Below, piece after piece: positions 44,078-54,637 of a stretch of DNA of 64,000 bases; position 1 is the first letter of the stretch, and each line of letters opens with the position of its first letter. The DNA is from Pedobacter fastidiosus. Its GTDB lineage: Bacteria; Bacteroidota; Bacteroidia; Sphingobacteriales; Sphingobacteriaceae. Below the pieces are notes generated by a model. It saw only the letters and a list, made by a program, of their open reading frames with translations. It did not search any database and was not told where the DNA came from. The stretch is from positions 165,415-229,414 of the forward strand of contig NZ_JACRYL010000008.1 of assembly GCF_014306625.1 (NCBI RefSeq), read 5' to 3'. Position numbers and translations under genes: made by a program.

Positions 44078-44887
44078 TTAAAAACAAAACGCCATATCGT
44101 ATTCTATTTCCTGTACTTCAAATCTTGCATAGGGAATCTTTTTCCCATCTATTTTCCAGCTGGCTTCGGCCAAAAGGGGAATACTGACTGAGTTGATCTC
44201 CTTGTAGCCAGAAAGACTGATCTCCCAGGTTTCTAGGGTACCATTCATATATCTTTTGGTTGATAATGTTGCAATTTCTCCCCTTTTGTTAAAAGATACA
44301 AGATAGTTCAGGACCAAACCATCTACGCTTACCCTAAGCCTGGCGTTTTTTGAATCAATTACAAACCACTTCTTATTTTCATCCTGAAGAAAGTTTGTTG
44401 GAAACCAAACGCTTTCAGCCAACCAACGCAACAGTTCACCCTGATCAAATTTCTCACCCTTGCCATTAACAATTCTTAGCGCATCGAGCAAAAAAACCTC
44501 CAACCTTCCCTTAGCGCCTATATACATATCTCTAGCACTGAATAAGGCGGTATTGCCTTTCCAGATAAAGCCGGCAGGTACGGTGGTAAAATACTGTTCG
44601 CCGCGGATCGGGATCCATGGCTTATCCAGAGCAGTTTTGAACTGGCCTCCGTGTTTTAAACGGATGGTTCCGGGGTAAATTGAGCCTTCTTTAAGCACCA
44701 GCCTGAAATATTTCTCAACCGGCGAGGGAAGCCCCGAAAGTTGGTTAAAGTTGAAAATCCTCGGAGCAGATTTATCCATGAGCGAAAACAATCTGTTGAC
44801 TTGTATTTTATAGCGCCAATTGGATAGCAGCACCAAAATGGAATATAAAACCAAGATAATAATCACAATGTATGCAGCAGTTATCAT
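44078..44887 (-). CDS. DUF6544-family membrane-anchored protein
   Basis: 269 residues with an N-terminal membrane anchor (AAYIVIIILVLYSILVLLS). The family pattern is then visible: LPSPVEKYFRLVL, GGQFKTALDKPWIPIRGEQYF, FIWKGNTALF, LLRWLAESVWFPTNFL and late FNKRGEIATLSTKRY. Function unknown; the fold is expected to be lipocalin or beta-barrel-like. It starts 4 bp after the sdhB stop, so it is in the sdh transcript, possibly by chance of operon growth. Confidence 0.85.
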   Translation of the reverse strand: MITAAYIVIIILVLYSILVLLSNWRYKIQVNRLFSLMDKSAPRIFNFNQLSGLPSPVEKYFRLVLKEGSIYPGTIRLKHGGQFKTALDKPWIPIRGEQYFTTVPAGFIWKGNTALFSARDMYIGAKGRLEVFLLDALRIVNGKGEKFDQGELLRWLAESVWFPTNFLQDENKKWFVIDSKNARLRVSVDGLVLNYLVSFNKRGEIATLSTKRYMNGTLETWEISLSGYKEINSVSIPLLAEASWKIDGKKIPYARFEVQEIEYDMAFCF

Positions 44888-44891
44888 TTCG

Positions 44892-45638
44892 TTATTTCCT
44901 TAGTGCAAGCGCCTTATTGTACTCATAATTCATCCGTCCGATGTGAAGAACCGATATTTCCTGAGGACATTCTACCTCACAGGCCTCTGTATTGGAGCAA
45001 TGTCCAAAACCTTCGGTATCCATTTGGTTAACCATACTAACAACCCGGTCAGCGGATTCCAGTTTTCCCTGTGGCAATAGTACCAGATGGGAAATCTTGG
45101 CCGATGTAAACAGCGCAGCACTTGAATTTTTACAGGTAGCCACACAGGCACCGCAGCCTATGCAGGCAGCGGCATCGAATGCTGCCTCTGTAACTTCATG
45201 CGCAATCGGAATACTATTGGATTCGGGTGCCTGACCGGTAGATGCGGATATATAACCGCCCGACTGGATGATATGATCAAAAGCAGAGCGATCTATTTTC
45301 AGATCCCTTAAAACCGGGAATGCGGTTGCACGGAAAGGCTCAATATACACAGTTTCGCCATCATTAAAGCTTCTCATATGCAACTGGCATGTGGTTGTTC
45401 CGGTGAGTGGGCCATGCGCCCTCCCGTTGATCATCATGCCACATGCGCCGCAGATGCCTTCTCTGCAATCGTGGTCGAATTCAATTACCCGCTCTCCTTT
45501 TTGGATCAGTCTTTCGTTTAACAGGTCTAACATTTCCAAAAAGGACATATGCTCGGAAATGCCATCAACCTCGTAACTGATCATGCCACCTTTTGAATCC
45601 CTGTGCTCCTGACGCCAGACTTTTAAATATAATTTCAT
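44892..45638 (-). CDS. sdhB: Succinate dehydrogenase/fumarate reductase iron-sulfur subunit
   Basis: 248 residues. The plant-type ferredoxin domain carries the [2Fe-2S] ligands Cys58, Cys63, Cys66 and Cys84. The C-terminal bacterial ferredoxin domain has [11 protein letters not shown] (Cys159-Cys169), and [12 protein letters not shown] completes the [3Fe-4S] and [4Fe-4S] sites. It passes electrons between the flavoprotein and the cytochrome b subunit. Start is 21 bp after the sdhA stop. Confidence 0.97.
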   Translation of the reverse strand: MKLYLKVWRQEHRDSKGGMISYEVDGISEHMSFLEMLDLLNERLIQKGERVIEFDHDCREGICGACGMMINGRAHGPLTGTTTCQLHMRSFNDGETVYIEPFRATAFPVLRDLKIDRSAFDHIIQSGGYISASTGQAPESNSIPIAHEVTEAAFDAAACIGCGACVATCKNSSAALFTSAKISHLVLLPQGKLESADRVVSMVNQMDTEGFGHCSNTEACEVECPQEISVLHIGRMNYEYNKALALRK

Positions 45639-45659
45639 AATATACTTCTTGATAATTAA

Positions 45660-47570
45660 CTATTTGTAACTCCTAACGGTAAGCTTGACGGTCTCAAAAA
45701 CCAATGGTTCCTTATGCAGTTCGGGTTCAACTGCTTCCCCTTTCCATTCCCATGCTGACACATAACAGAAATCTTTGTCATTGCGAACTGCTTCACCATC
45801 GGGTGTCTGATATTCTTCTCTGAAATGTGCGCCGCAGGATTCTTCACGCTGCAATGCATCATGACACATCAGCTCGCCAAGTTCCAGAAAGTCCGAAACG
45901 CGTCCAGCCTTTTCCAGTTCGGAATTCACGCCTTCATCACCGGTAATCTTCAGCTCATGATCAAACGATTTTTTGAGTGACCTGATTTCGACGATGGCCT
46001 CTTCCAGGCTTTTTCTCGTTCTGGAAAGTCCGCATTTATCGTAGAGCAGCTTGCCTAGTGTTTTATGGAAATGATCGGCAGAAAGATGCCCTTTTAGGTT
46101 CAAAAACCTATTCAGCTGTTCTCTTACATTATTCTCTGCATCAATAAAGGCAGGATGGTCAGTAGTTACCTTTTCCGCTTTAAGTTCTCCAGAGAGATAA
46201 TTCGGGATGGTGTATGGCGCAATAAAATAACCATCTACACAGGATTGGAGCAATGAATTTGCGCCCAACCTATTGGCTCCATGATCTGAAAAATTAGCCT
46301 CGCCTAAGGCAAAAAGACCGGGAATAGTGGTCATCAGATCATAATCCACCCACAGACCGCCCATGGTAAAGTGTGCAGCGGGAGAAATCAGCATGGGCTC
46401 TTTATAGGCATCAACACCATTTATTTTATCGTACATCCTAAAAAGGTTGCCATATTTCTCCTCGATCTTGTCCCTTCCCTGTTCCCTGATCGCTTTTGAA
46501 AAATCAAGACAGACTGCATTTTTCATCGGCCCAACTCCACAACCGGCATCAATCCTTTCCTTTGCTGCTCTTGAAGAGATGTCTCGTGGAGAAAGGTTCC
46601 CAAAAGTGGGGTAACGTCTCTCCAGATAATAATCTCTTTCTTCTTCGGGTATATCGTTTGGCACCCGCTCATCACCGGCTTTTTTGGGCACCCAGATCCT
46701 TCCGTCATTGCGTAGGGATTCGGACATCAGGGTGAGCTTGGACTGGGTCTCACCGATCTGTGGCAGACAGGTCGGATGGAACTGTATCCAGCTTACCCCC
46801 GACATAAAGGCACCTTTTTTGTGTGCCCTCCAGATCGCAGAACTATTGCAGCCCATGGCCAGTGTGGAGAGATAATACACCTTTCCATAACCGCCCGTAG
46901 CAAGTACCACCGCATTGGCCACATGGCGCTCAATTTCTCCTGTTTCCAGGTTACGGGCGATAATGCCACGGGCTTTTCCATCGATTAAAACCAGGTCGAG
47001 CATCTCGTGGCGGGTGTAGGTTTTCACCTTGCCTGCCGAAACCTGCCTCATCAGCGCTTGGTAGGCGCCTATCATCAGCTGTTGGCCGGTCTGCCCCCTC
47101 GCATAAAAGGTTCGCGATACCTGCACGCCGCCAAAAGATCTGTTATTTAAATATCCTCCATATTCCCTTGCAAAAGGCACGCCCTGTGCCACGGCCTGAT
47201 CGATAAGCGCCAGCGAGCATTCGGCAAGGCGGTAAACGTTGGCTTCGCGTGAACGAAAATCTCCTCCCTTAATCGTATCATAGAACATGCGATAAACGCT
47301 ATCTCCATCGTTCTTGTAATTCTTTGCTGCGTTTACCCCTCCCTGGGCCGCAACCGAATGCGCCCTACGTGCAGAATCCTGAAAACAGAAAGACTTTACA
47401 TTGTATCCCTGTTCTGCAAGTGTTGCCGCACAGGAAGAACCTGCAAGCCCGGTACCTACTACAATGATATCGAGTTTTTTACGGTTGGCAGGGTTGATGA
47501 GTTTTGAGCTGTCCTTATAGTTGTTCCATTTATCGGCAAGGTCACCGGCAGGAATTTTAGCGTCTATCAT
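45660..47570 (-). CDS. sdhA: Succinate dehydrogenase/fumarate reductase flavoprotein subunit
   Basis: 636 residues. FAD-binding [17 protein letters not shown] near residue 35, covalent-FAD His in [17 protein letters not shown], active-site region [11 protein letters not shown] and [11 protein letters not shown] with the catalytic Arg region. This is the long form found with a single-b-subunit, di-heme (type B) partner as in Bacteroides FrdCAB, which works in both directions depending on quinone. Its ATG overlaps the sdhC stop by 4 bp, so translation is coupled. Confidence 0.97.
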   Translation of the reverse strand: MIDAKIPAGDLADKWNNYKDSSKLINPANRKKLDIIVVGTGLAGSSCAATLAEQGYNVKSFCFQDSARRAHSVAAQGGVNAAKNYKNDGDSVYRMFYDTIKGGDFRSREANVYRLAECSLALIDQAVAQGVPFAREYGGYLNNRSFGGVQVSRTFYARGQTGQQLMIGAYQALMRQVSAGKVKTYTRHEMLDLVLIDGKARGIIARNLETGEIERHVANAVVLATGGYGKVYYLSTLAMGCNSSAIWRAHKKGAFMSGVSWIQFHPTCLPQIGETQSKLTLMSESLRNDGRIWVPKKAGDERVPNDIPEEERDYYLERRYPTFGNLSPRDISSRAAKERIDAGCGVGPMKNAVCLDFSKAIREQGRDKIEEKYGNLFRMYDKINGVDAYKEPMLISPAAHFTMGGLWVDYDLMTTIPGLFALGEANFSDHGANRLGANSLLQSCVDGYFIAPYTIPNYLSGELKAEKVTTDHPAFIDAENNVREQLNRFLNLKGHLSADHFHKTLGKLLYDKCGLSRTRKSLEEAIVEIRSLKKSFDHELKITGDEGVNSELEKAGRVSDFLELGELMCHDALQREESCGAHFREEYQTPDGEAVRNDKDFCYVSAWEWKGEAVEPELHKEPLVFETVKLTVRSYK

Positions 47571-48235
47571 AATACGTTTAGATTAAAATATATGTAAATC
47601 GGAATCAGCATAAAGCCCAAGGTGATCGCTAAAGAATAGATCCATCCGAAAACCCGAACCAAACTTGAATATTTGGGATGATAGAGACCAAGCGTTCTTG
47701 ATGCGCTGAAAAAACCATGTAAAAGGTGGAAGCCAAGCGCAATGAAGGAAAGCTCATAAATAATGATGTACCAGCCCTGTTGGAATGAGCTGATCACAAT
47801 GGAATACAGATCTTTGTTCCCCTTTGCATCCAGCGGCAAATGACCGAACTTATACACATACCAATAATCCTTAAAATGGATAATCAGAAAAATCAGGATA
47901 ATCGTTCCCAATATCCCCATGTTCCGGCTGTTCCATGAGCTGACCTGACTGCGCTTATCGTAAACATACTTTTCGCCGTTTGCTTTGGTATTTTTCCTGT
48001 TGATGACCAGTGCATAAATGGCATGTCCGATCAGCGAAAGATAGAGTACGTAGGAGATAATTTTGATCAGAATATTTCCCGACAGCAGATGCGAGTACCA
48101 GTTGAACTGTTCCCGAGCCCCAGATTCAGGCAATAACAGCTGCAGGTTTCCCAGCAGATGGATCACCAGAAAGAAGCACAGGAAAAGTCCCGTTAGGGCC
48201 ATCACCAGTTTGTATGTTAATGTGGTCTGTTTCAT
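47567..48235 (-). CDS. sdhC: Succinate dehydrogenase/fumarate reductase cytochrome b subunit
   Basis: 222 residues, five predicted helices: [78 protein letters not shown] and [19 protein letters not shown]. Conserved His residues in [27 protein letters not shown] and ALGFHLLHG are the expected di-heme ligands. The type B architecture fits a menaquinone-linked fumarate reductase/succinate dehydrogenase. Leads the sdhCAB unit; the DASS carrier ends 85 bp upstream. Confidence 0.95.
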   Translation of the reverse strand: MKQTTLTYKLVMALTGLFLCFFLVIHLLGNLQLLLPESGAREQFNWYSHLLSGNILIKIISYVLYLSLIGHAIYALVINRKNTKANGEKYVYDKRSQVSSWNSRNMGILGTIILIFLIIHFKDYWYVYKFGHLPLDAKGNKDLYSIVISSFQQGWYIIIYELSFIALGFHLLHGFFSASRTLGLYHPKYSSLVRVFGWIYSLAITLGFMLIPIYIYFNLNVL

Positions 48236-48320
48236 CTATTATTTATATATTTTTATTTGTTGTATAGAACCTTTGATGATTATATTTTATATATTTTCAG
48301 TAATATAAATTGAATTTATC

Positions 48321-49751
48321 CTACCAAAGCCCGATGACTTTCCACCATAATCCACCAACCAGGAACCAGACCAGTAAGAACAATACGCTCATAAAGAAGC
48401 CTTGTTTCCACCAATCCTTCAAATCAACGTAAGTGCTCCCAAAGAATATCGGTGCAGGACCGTGGCCATAATGGGTAAGTGAACCCATTAAGGAAGCACA
48501 GGCTCCCAAGAAAATAGCGAGCATTGTTCCCGGTACGCCAACTGCAATACCAACGGCCAAGAAAACGGAGTACATGGCCGCAACCTGCGCCGTTGCGCTG
48601 GCAAACATATAATGGCAATAAGAATAAACGAGAATGATGACCGGGAAAGCCAGTTGCCAGCTCAAATGTACCATCTGTCCACCTACCAGGTGACCAAACC
48701 ATCCGATAAAGCCCAATGAATTCAAGAATGACCCCATCATCACCAGGGAAGAAAACCACACAATGGTATCCCATGCCCCTTTTTCTGATTTAACATCTTC
48801 CCATGTGAGCACACCGCATAAAAGCAGGATACAAAGCCCAATCAATGCACCGGTTGTGGCATCAATAGCAAACAGATTTCCAAAAATCCAAAGTACCAAA
48901 AGAATGATAAAGGTTGCAACCATAAGCCATTCCTTAATACTCATTGGTCCCATTTCCTTCAACTGCCTGGCAGCAATGGCAGGCGCTTCCTTAGTTTCTT
49001 TTAGCTCAGGTGGAAAAACCTTATACAGAAATATTGGCACTAAAAGAAAACATACCAGTCCTGGAACCAGCGCCGCAATGGCCCAGCTTCCCCAGGTAAT
49101 GGTTACACCAAGATCCTTTGCGAATTTCTGCGCCATAGGGTTACTGGCTGTAGCGGTCAGAAACATGACCGAGGTAATCATATTCGCGTTGTAGCTGCTT
49201 AAGGTAAGGAAAGCACCGATTTTCCGGTGTGTTTCTGCTTTCTCGGGAATAGATCCCATGTTTACGGCGATAGATTTCATGATTGGAAAGATTACCCCTC
49301 CCGCCCTTGCAGTATTGCTTGGAATGGCAGGAGCTAAAATAAGATCAGCTGTGTTCAATCCATAAGCCAGGCCCAATGGGCTTTTGCCAAAGATCTTGAT
49401 AAAGCTATAGGCAATCCTGGTACCAAGGCCGGTCTTTATAAATCCCCGGGCTATAAAAAATGCAAGGCCGATCAGCCATATGGTGGAGTTGCCAAAACCA
49501 CTAAGTGCATTGAGTATGGATTTTGTCGGATCACCGGGTGCTAAGACTTGTGTGGCGGCACAGAGAGTGATTCCTATAATGGCCATAGTACCCATGGTTG
49601 CGGCTTTGGAAATAATGCCGACAATGGTTGCTACAAAAATAGCCAGCAAATGCCAGGCATTGGGTTTCACCCCATCGGGTACTGGAATAAACCAGATGGC
49701 CACACCGACCACAAGGGTGATGATGAGCGATTTAAAATTGATCTCTTTCAT
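48321..49751 (-). CDS. DASS-family di-/tricarboxylate:sodium symporter
   Basis: 476 residues from ATG 49751, with about 12 helices. Divalent anion:Na+ symporter family features: GFGNSTIWLIGLAFFIARG, FGKSPLGLAYGLNTADLILAPAIPSNTARAGGVIFPI (the SNT motif) and a second repeat with FASATAQVAAMYSVF and GSLTHYGHGPAPIFFG. This matches the CitT/SodiT1-like 2-oxoglutarate/malate translocator branch. It would import C4-dicarboxylates such as malate, fumarate or succinate for the fumC/sdh products encoded beside it. Start is 10 bp after the porin stop. Confidence 0.93.
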   Translation of the reverse strand: MKEINFKSLIITLVVGVAIWFIPVPDGVKPNAWHLLAIFVATIVGIISKAATMGTMAIIGITLCAATQVLAPGDPTKSILNALSGFGNSTIWLIGLAFFIARGFIKTGLGTRIAYSFIKIFGKSPLGLAYGLNTADLILAPAIPSNTARAGGVIFPIMKSIAVNMGSIPEKAETHRKIGAFLTLSSYNANMITSVMFLTATASNPMAQKFAKDLGVTITWGSWAIAALVPGLVCFLLVPIFLYKVFPPELKETKEAPAIAARQLKEMGPMSIKEWLMVATFIILLVLWIFGNLFAIDATTGALIGLCILLLCGVLTWEDVKSEKGAWDTIVWFSSLVMMGSFLNSLGFIGWFGHLVGGQMVHLSWQLAFPVIILVYSYCHYMFASATAQVAAMYSVFLAVGIAVGVPGTMLAIFLGACASLMGSLTHYGHGPAPIFFGSTYVDLKDWWKQGFFMSVLFLLVWFLVGGLWWKVIGLW

Positions 49752-49761
49752 AATATTTAAT

Positions 49762-50910
49762 TTAAAAGCGTATTTGTAACTGAACATAACCTAAGCTGTG
49801 ATTGTAGGTTGTAGTTAATGGCAACTGGTTTTTAAACTGATCTATCGCTACCCCAACCTGAACGGCGGCATAAAAATCATCGGCAAAAATCAGGGAGACA
49901 TTGGGAATGAGAGTCTGGCGGGGATTGCTCGCCAGTTTGTAGTTCTCATCAAAATATTCATATCTGCAGGAAAACTCTACCGCTCGCAGCCTTCGGCTTT
50001 CGTGGTTGTATCGAAGCGTTGGGAAAAAATAAAATCCATGCATCTGGTATTCGCTTATATCCGGACGGAGGAGCTGCTTATCGGCATTATAGGACAGAAA
50101 GTTTGCCCCTGTTTTAAATTCAGCCATTAAAAGCAGATCGAATTTTCTGGCTAAGGGAATCTTGGCCGTCGCATCAGCGCCATAGGCCTGGCCGATGCTG
50201 CTGGATGCCATACTGCCCGATCCTGCATTAATGCCAATGGTGAAATCCTTTAAAAAATCTGCTTCCAGTCTACCATAAAGATTTTTGGTGTTGTTGTCAT
50301 CGGATGATTGGTTCTTGTTGTTTCCGTTGTAGGCGCCTGCAAAATAGCGGATTTTGCCTCCTGAGACAACATTGCCCAGAACGGAAATTCCGGTCTGAAA
50401 ACTCTGCCAGCCATTTTTCCCAAAGGCATAGTACTGGTTTGAAAAATCCAGTGTGCGGATAATATCCACTGCCATGGCATCCTCTATCCCAAAGAACGGA
50501 CGAAACTGCCCAGCTTGGATGTGGAAATACTCACTAAGCGAATATTTGATATAGGCATTTTCAAGCACCTTGTTGGTGGGATCGGTATTGAACTCTGCTA
50601 AATTGGCCAGAATATTTGCCGAAAAATGATCATTGATATCTCCCTTAACCATTACCCTTGCCCTTTTAATGAGGAAAGTATTGGATATCGCCTTTGATGT
50701 GGCCGGATCGAAATTCTTTCCGTTAATATCGACATCCTTATCCAAAGAGAGTACATATCTGGTCTGCAAGACTCCAGCAAAGGTCAGTTTTCTTTTATAG
50801 GCTGAATAGTTTTTGAGCGTATCGCTCAATCTGGTGCGGTCCTTCTGTTGCGCTTGGCCAACAAAAGAATTGGCAATCAGAATTACAAAAAGTATGTAGA
50901 GTTGTTTCAT
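49762..50910 (-). CDS. OprO/P-type outer-membrane porin
   Basis: 382 residues from ATG 50910, with signal peptide (MKQLYILFVILIANSFVGQAQ). Beta-barrel pattern with FLIKRARVMVKGDINDHFSANI near the start, GQFRPFFGIED, and a final VQLQIRF ending in Phe. This is the phosphate-selective porin O/P family, which in Bacteroidota covers porins for many anions. It sits between fumC and the carboxylate carrier (46 bp after fumC), so it is probably the outer-membrane entry for carboxylates. Confidence 0.9.
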   Translation of the reverse strand: MKQLYILFVILIANSFVGQAQQKDRTRLSDTLKNYSAYKRKLTFAGVLQTRYVLSLDKDVDINGKNFDPATSKAISNTFLIKRARVMVKGDINDHFSANILANLAEFNTDPTNKVLENAYIKYSLSEYFHIQAGQFRPFFGIEDAMAVDIIRTLDFSNQYYAFGKNGWQSFQTGISVLGNVVSGGKIRYFAGAYNGNNKNQSSDDNNTKNLYGRLEADFLKDFTIGINAGSGSMASSSIGQAYGADATAKIPLARKFDLLLMAEFKTGANFLSYNADKQLLRPDISEYQMHGFYFFPTLRYNHESRRLRAVEFSCRYEYFDENYKLASNPRQTLIPNVSLIFADDFYAAVQVGVAIDQFKNQLPLTTTYNHSLGYVQLQIRF

Positions 50911-50956
50911 GATCTGGATGTTTTGTAGTTGGTTATATGCTCTCAATAAAAAATTG

Positions 50957-52390
50957 CTATTTAATCGTTCCGATCATATCCTCAGGCCGTACCCATTCAT
51001 CAAACTGCTCATTCGTAACCAGCCCAAGCGCTATGGCAGATTCCCTCAGCGATTTGTTATCCTTTAGGGCTGCTTTAGCAATCCTGGCAGAATTATCATA
51101 ACCAATATGGGGATTCAGGGCTGTTACCAGCATGAGTGACGTTTCGAGGTGTTTTTTAATACCGTCATAATTGGGCTCAATGCCTAAGGCGCAGTGTTCA
51201 TTAAATGAACAACAGGCATCGCCGATCAATCTTGCTGACTGCAGAAAGTTAGCGGCCATTACGGGCTTAAATACATTGAGCTGAAACTGTCCGTTTGATC
51301 CTGCAACGGTAATCGCCACATCATTACCCATCACCTGCGCAGCAACCATGGTTACTGCTTCATTTTGGGTCGGGTTTACTTTGCCGGGCATGATGGATGA
51401 GCCTGGTTCGTTTTCGGGTAGGTGTAATTCCCCAATACTGCATCTAGGCCCTGAGGCCAGCATGCGGATATTGTTGGCAATGTGCATAAGGGAAACTGCA
51501 ATCTGTTTTAGTGCGCCATGGCTTTCCACTACGGCATCATGAGCAGACAGTGCCTCAAATTTATTGTCCGCCGTACGGAAAGGTAGACCGGTAAAATCTG
51601 CAATGTATTTTGCAACGGCAACATCATATCCCTTTGGTGTATTCATGCCCGTACCAACTGCTGTTCCGCCAAGTGCCAGTTCAGAAAGGTGATCCAATGT
51701 ATGTCGCAGGGCCTTTAACCCATGGTCCAGCTGTGATACATAACCTGATATTTCCTGTCCGAGGGTTAAGGGTGTTGCATCCATTAAATGGGTACGGCCA
51801 ATCTTAACCACATTTGTGAAGTTTTCTGATTTTATCCTTAAGGTATCCCTAAGTTTTTCAATACCGGGAATAGTGATATCCACCAATATCTTATAGGCTG
51901 CAATGTGCATAGCCGTTGGAAAAGTGTCGTTTGAAGACTGTGATTTGTTTACATCATCATTTGGGTGAACATACAGTTTACCCTCACCCATTTCATTGCC
52001 CTGCAGCACATGGATCCGGTTAGAGATGACTTCGTTTGCATTCATATTCGACTGGGTTCCTGACCCGGTCTGCCAGATCACCAACGGGAATTCCCCGAAA
52101 AGCTTTCCATCTATGATCTCATCACATACCTTTGCGATAAGGTCCCTTTTATCTGTGGGAAGAACATTGAGATCTTTATTTGCATAGGCGGCAGCTTTCT
52201 TCAGGAAGCCAAAAGCCTCAATAATCTCTTCGGGCATGGATGCCTTCGGGCCGATCTTAAAGTTGTTTCTTGAGCGCTCGGTCTGCGCTCCCCAATAGCG
52301 GTTTCTTGGTACCTGAACATCGCCCATACTGTCGTGTTCGGTTCTTGATACGGATAGACCTGTGTTATTTATTTCTTTTAAGATAGACAT
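50957..52390 (-). CDS. fumC: Class II fumarate hydratase
   Basis: 477 residues, reversible hydration of fumarate to malate. The iron-free class II type is shown by [47 protein letters not shown] and the signature [16 protein letters not shown] containing the catalytic Ser. First gene of the probable operon fumC-porin-DASS-sdhCAB-DUF6544-DUF1275. Being iron-free it would stay active under oxidative stress. The divergent spacer to the tautomerase gene is about 165 bp. Confidence 0.97.
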   Translation of the reverse strand: MSILKEINNTGLSVSRTEHDSMGDVQVPRNRYWGAQTERSRNNFKIGPKASMPEEIIEAFGFLKKAAAYANKDLNVLPTDKRDLIAKVCDEIIDGKLFGEFPLVIWQTGSGTQSNMNANEVISNRIHVLQGNEMGEGKLYVHPNDDVNKSQSSNDTFPTAMHIAAYKILVDITIPGIEKLRDTLRIKSENFTNVVKIGRTHLMDATPLTLGQEISGYVSQLDHGLKALRHTLDHLSELALGGTAVGTGMNTPKGYDVAVAKYIADFTGLPFRTADNKFEALSAHDAVVESHGALKQIAVSLMHIANNIRMLASGPRCSIGELHLPENEPGSSIMPGKVNPTQNEAVTMVAAQVMGNDVAITVAGSNGQFQLNVFKPVMAANFLQSARLIGDACCSFNEHCALGIEPNYDGIKKHLETSLMLVTALNPHIGYDNSARIAKAALKDNKSLRESAIALGLVTNEQFDEWVRPEDMIGTIK

Positions 52391-52501
52391 ATATGCTTCG
52401 TTTAGGATATGCAGTAAAGGTGCACAAGGTTAGCTGGCTCAGCCATGACCGCAATCAAGAGATAAGATGATGTGAATCAGCCGAAATCACATACAAATAA
52501 G

Positions 52502-52512
52502 CCTACCTTGTA
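52502..52512 (+). promoter_or_regulatory. Shared element CCTACCTTGTA upstream of tautomerase gene
   Basis: The same 11-mer occurs on the plus strand at 62744-62754, upstream of the FixL-like kinase. Here it lies 45 bp before the chosen start codon. It resembles a relaxed TAnnTTTG promoter element (TACCTTGT). Listed as a possible common promoter or operator. Confidence 0.35.
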
Positions 52513-52556
52513 TATGGGATAACCAATTCCGGTCTATGCCTACAAAAAAACATGCT

Positions 52557-52952
52557 ATGCCCTATCTTCAGTTGGAAGTCATCAGAAACTACCCTTACGC
52601 TACTAAAAAATTATTGGCAAAAAGAATCGGAGAAACTTATTCAAAGATTATGAAAGCAGATCAAAACCGCATAACGGTAAGCATCCGTGAGCTTGGCGAA
52701 GGCTCCATTTGGCGTTGTGGCGATGAGGAACCCATGCCGGCAGCCATTATGATGTGCGATATCCGAAAAGGAAGGGATGCGCATCTCAGAATAGCACTTT
52801 CTAAAGCGCTTATTGAAATGTGCAATGAGGTGCTTGGACTGGAAACAGGCCAGCTAAACATCGAATTTACTCAGCATAGTGGCGATGAAATGTACCACCA
52901 GCGCTTGGGAAGTTTTAGTGCCGATTGGACTGCTAACGAGGGATCTTTATAA
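52557..52952 (+). CDS. Tautomerase-superfamily protein
   Basis: 131 residues from ATG 52557. The second codon is Pro (MPYLQLEVI), giving the N-terminal proline that is the catalytic base in 4-oxalocrotonate tautomerase/MIF-type enzymes after Met removal; starting at 52536 would bury it. Then YPYATKKLLAKRIGETYSKIM and RITVSIRELGEG, and a longer C-terminus than the 60-residue 4-OT type, like the double-length trimeric members. Substrate unknown. Divergent from fumC. Confidence 0.85.
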   Translation: MPYLQLEVIRNYPYATKKLLAKRIGETYSKIMKADQNRITVSIRELGEGSIWRCGDEEPMPAAIMMCDIRKGRDAHLRIALSKALIEMCNEVLGLETGQLNIEFTQHSGDEMYHQRLGSFSADWTANEGSL

Positions 52953-52962
52953 TCGATCCCTC
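52938..52962. terminator. Stem-loop between convergent tautomerase and transpeptidase genes
   Basis: GAGGGATC and GATCCCTC form a perfect 8-bp stem around a 9-nt loop, overlapping the tautomerase stop. No T tract follows on either strand, so it may be a weak or Rho-assisted bidirectional terminator. Confidence 0.45.
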
Positions 52963-52968
52963 AAAAGA

Positions 52969-54471
52969 TTATCGCCTCGAGCTGATTTTCTTATCTGAAG
53001 CGAGCAACCTTTCGTAGCCGTACATCGCCATTTCCAGCGACCGATCTTGAGCATAAATATCCTTGTAAATAACGAGCTGACTGTCTATCATTTCACAGGT
53101 TAGGTAAGTTATTTTTAATGGAATGGGTCTGTCCAGCTTAAAATCTGTAGTCTTATCTTCTACAATGGCGGTATGCAATAAAGTTCTTCCATTGGCCGAA
53201 CCGTCCTGAATCAATAATAATCCAGCCAATTTTTCGGCCTGATCAATATAGATACAGCCAGTACTCAAGGCTCTTTGGGGGAAGCGGGCCAATTTAGATA
53301 AAGGCATATCATGTAGATAAATATCGGAAGCTCCTGCAAAGCGAAAGAGAATTCTGCCCATTGCATGGTCGCAAGCCTCAGACTGACGTGCGTGATAACC
53401 TTTTGGTTGTGCTTTTATCTGCAGGAGTTTTTTTGCTGTGATTTCGACAAATCTGCCTTTCGAATCATAGATAGCAAAGTGGTTATTTGCCATATAGCTC
53501 GGGTTTTTGATTGCTCCGGGCAAAACTTCTTCTATAAACATCCGCTCAGTCACCCTGCGATCTGGTATGGCGGTTATAGCGATTAACTTACTTTCCAATA
53601 CCGGGGTTGGCGAAGAAGGTTTGCCCACAATAATTTTAAAGGTATAAACAGAATCCCTGAGTTTCATTTTTGCGGTAAAGGCAGGAATGTTAATGATCAG
53701 GCTTGGTGTCTGGCTGGCAGAAAGCCATCTTAAACGCTCCATATTTATTGTCATTTTCTTAACGCTCTCTTCTGGAAATTCATAACTGTCTTCCAGATAC
53801 TGGCCACGCACCAAGTGCATATATTTTTGCAGATCATCATACTCTTTTGATGAGGGCTGTACCCTTGCGATTTCGTTATAGAAATCTTTGCTTTCCATTA
53901 ATTGCAATAATTTAGCTTCAGCACTAAAGTCTCCATAACCGCCATCATCAATCCGGGATGGTGTTAGAGCAGTATTGAATTTTCCATAATGCAGGTGGTT
54001 CATAAAGGTAATCATCGCATCGGTCATTAACACATCGAAGATTGCACGCTGGCCACCACCCAGCATATCGGGATCTTCGTCCAATACCTTTACCTGTTCA
54101 TAAACGAGCTCACTGGAGTGAAAGTCCTGACGGTTGAGGCCAAACTGAGAAATACAGTCCAGAATCATCATCGCCGGAGCAAGTTGTCTATTGTGATTTT
54201 CCTTTTCTACCCAAGCCAATGCGTAACCTTTAGATTTGTAAAAACGCTCTACAGATTTAGGATAGTTTAATGTGCCTTGGCAGGCCAAAAGTTGTGCTTT
54301 GGTCTGCTCAGAGATAAATGCATTGCGTTTTTCTCCCTCCTTTGTAAAAGTAATTGCAGGGCGCTGCGCCAGTACATTAAAGGAGATGTGTGCAAGCAGG
54401 CAGATCATCCATATGATAAACACCGTTCTATAACTTTTCGAAAAGTGCGCTGTTTTGAAGATATTTTTCAT
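52969..54471 (-). CDS. YcbB-type L,D-transpeptidase
   Basis: 500 residues from ATG 54471, chosen because it starts a signal anchor (RTVFIIWMICLLAHISFNVLA). The N-terminal YcbB-like substrate domain (about 55-240, FYKSKGYALAWVEKEN) precedes a catalytic YkuD domain (about 255-460). Active-site His387 is in YLHDMPLSKL and Cys406 in LSTGCIYID, matching the LHD...S[ST]GC pattern of YcbB. The Arg that usually follows (GCVRV) is Tyr408 here. It should form 3-3 cross-links in periplasmic peptidoglycan. A 43-codon upstream extension contains the stem-loop at 54568-54591 and is better read as leader. Confidence 0.92.
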   Translation of the reverse strand: MKNIFKTAHFSKSYRTVFIIWMICLLAHISFNVLAQRPAITFTKEGEKRNAFISEQTKAQLLACQGTLNYPKSVERFYKSKGYALAWVEKENHNRQLAPAMMILDCISQFGLNRQDFHSSELVYEQVKVLDEDPDMLGGGQRAIFDVLMTDAMITFMNHLHYGKFNTALTPSRIDDGGYGDFSAEAKLLQLMESKDFYNEIARVQPSSKEYDDLQKYMHLVRGQYLEDSYEFPEESVKKMTINMERLRWLSASQTPSLIINIPAFTAKMKLRDSVYTFKIIVGKPSSPTPVLESKLIAITAIPDRRVTERMFIEEVLPGAIKNPSYMANNHFAIYDSKGRFVEITAKKLLQIKAQPKGYHARQSEACDHAMGRILFRFAGASDIYLHDMPLSKLARFPQRALSTGCIYIDQAEKLAGLLLIQDGSANGRTLLHTAIVEDKTTDFKLDRPIPLKITYLTCEMIDSQLVIYKDIYAQDRSLEMAMYGYERLLASDKKISSRR

Positions 54472-54567
54472 ATTTATTTTTATTAGTTTAAGATAGGGAA
54501 TGGAAATTTCATCATGATGATCTTTGAGCAACAAACTTCGCTCTAATCCTCTTATCCTAAAATGATT

Positions 54568-54591
54568 AAGGTCAGCCTTTCGGCTGACCTT
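54568..54591 (-). ncRNA. Perfect 10-bp hairpin in the transpeptidase leader
   Basis: AAGGTCAGCC / GGCTGACCTT with a 4-nt loop; on the minus strand the loop is GAAA, a stable GNRA tetraloop. It lies about 100 nt upstream of the transpeptidase ATG and 47 bp after the stop of the preceding gene. No U tract follows, so it may be a structured 5' leader, an mRNA-stability element or a weak terminator. Confidence 0.5.
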
Positions 54592-54637
54592 GCACATGAT
54601 TATTCTCTCGACAGGAGAAGTAAAGTCGTTGATGGAT

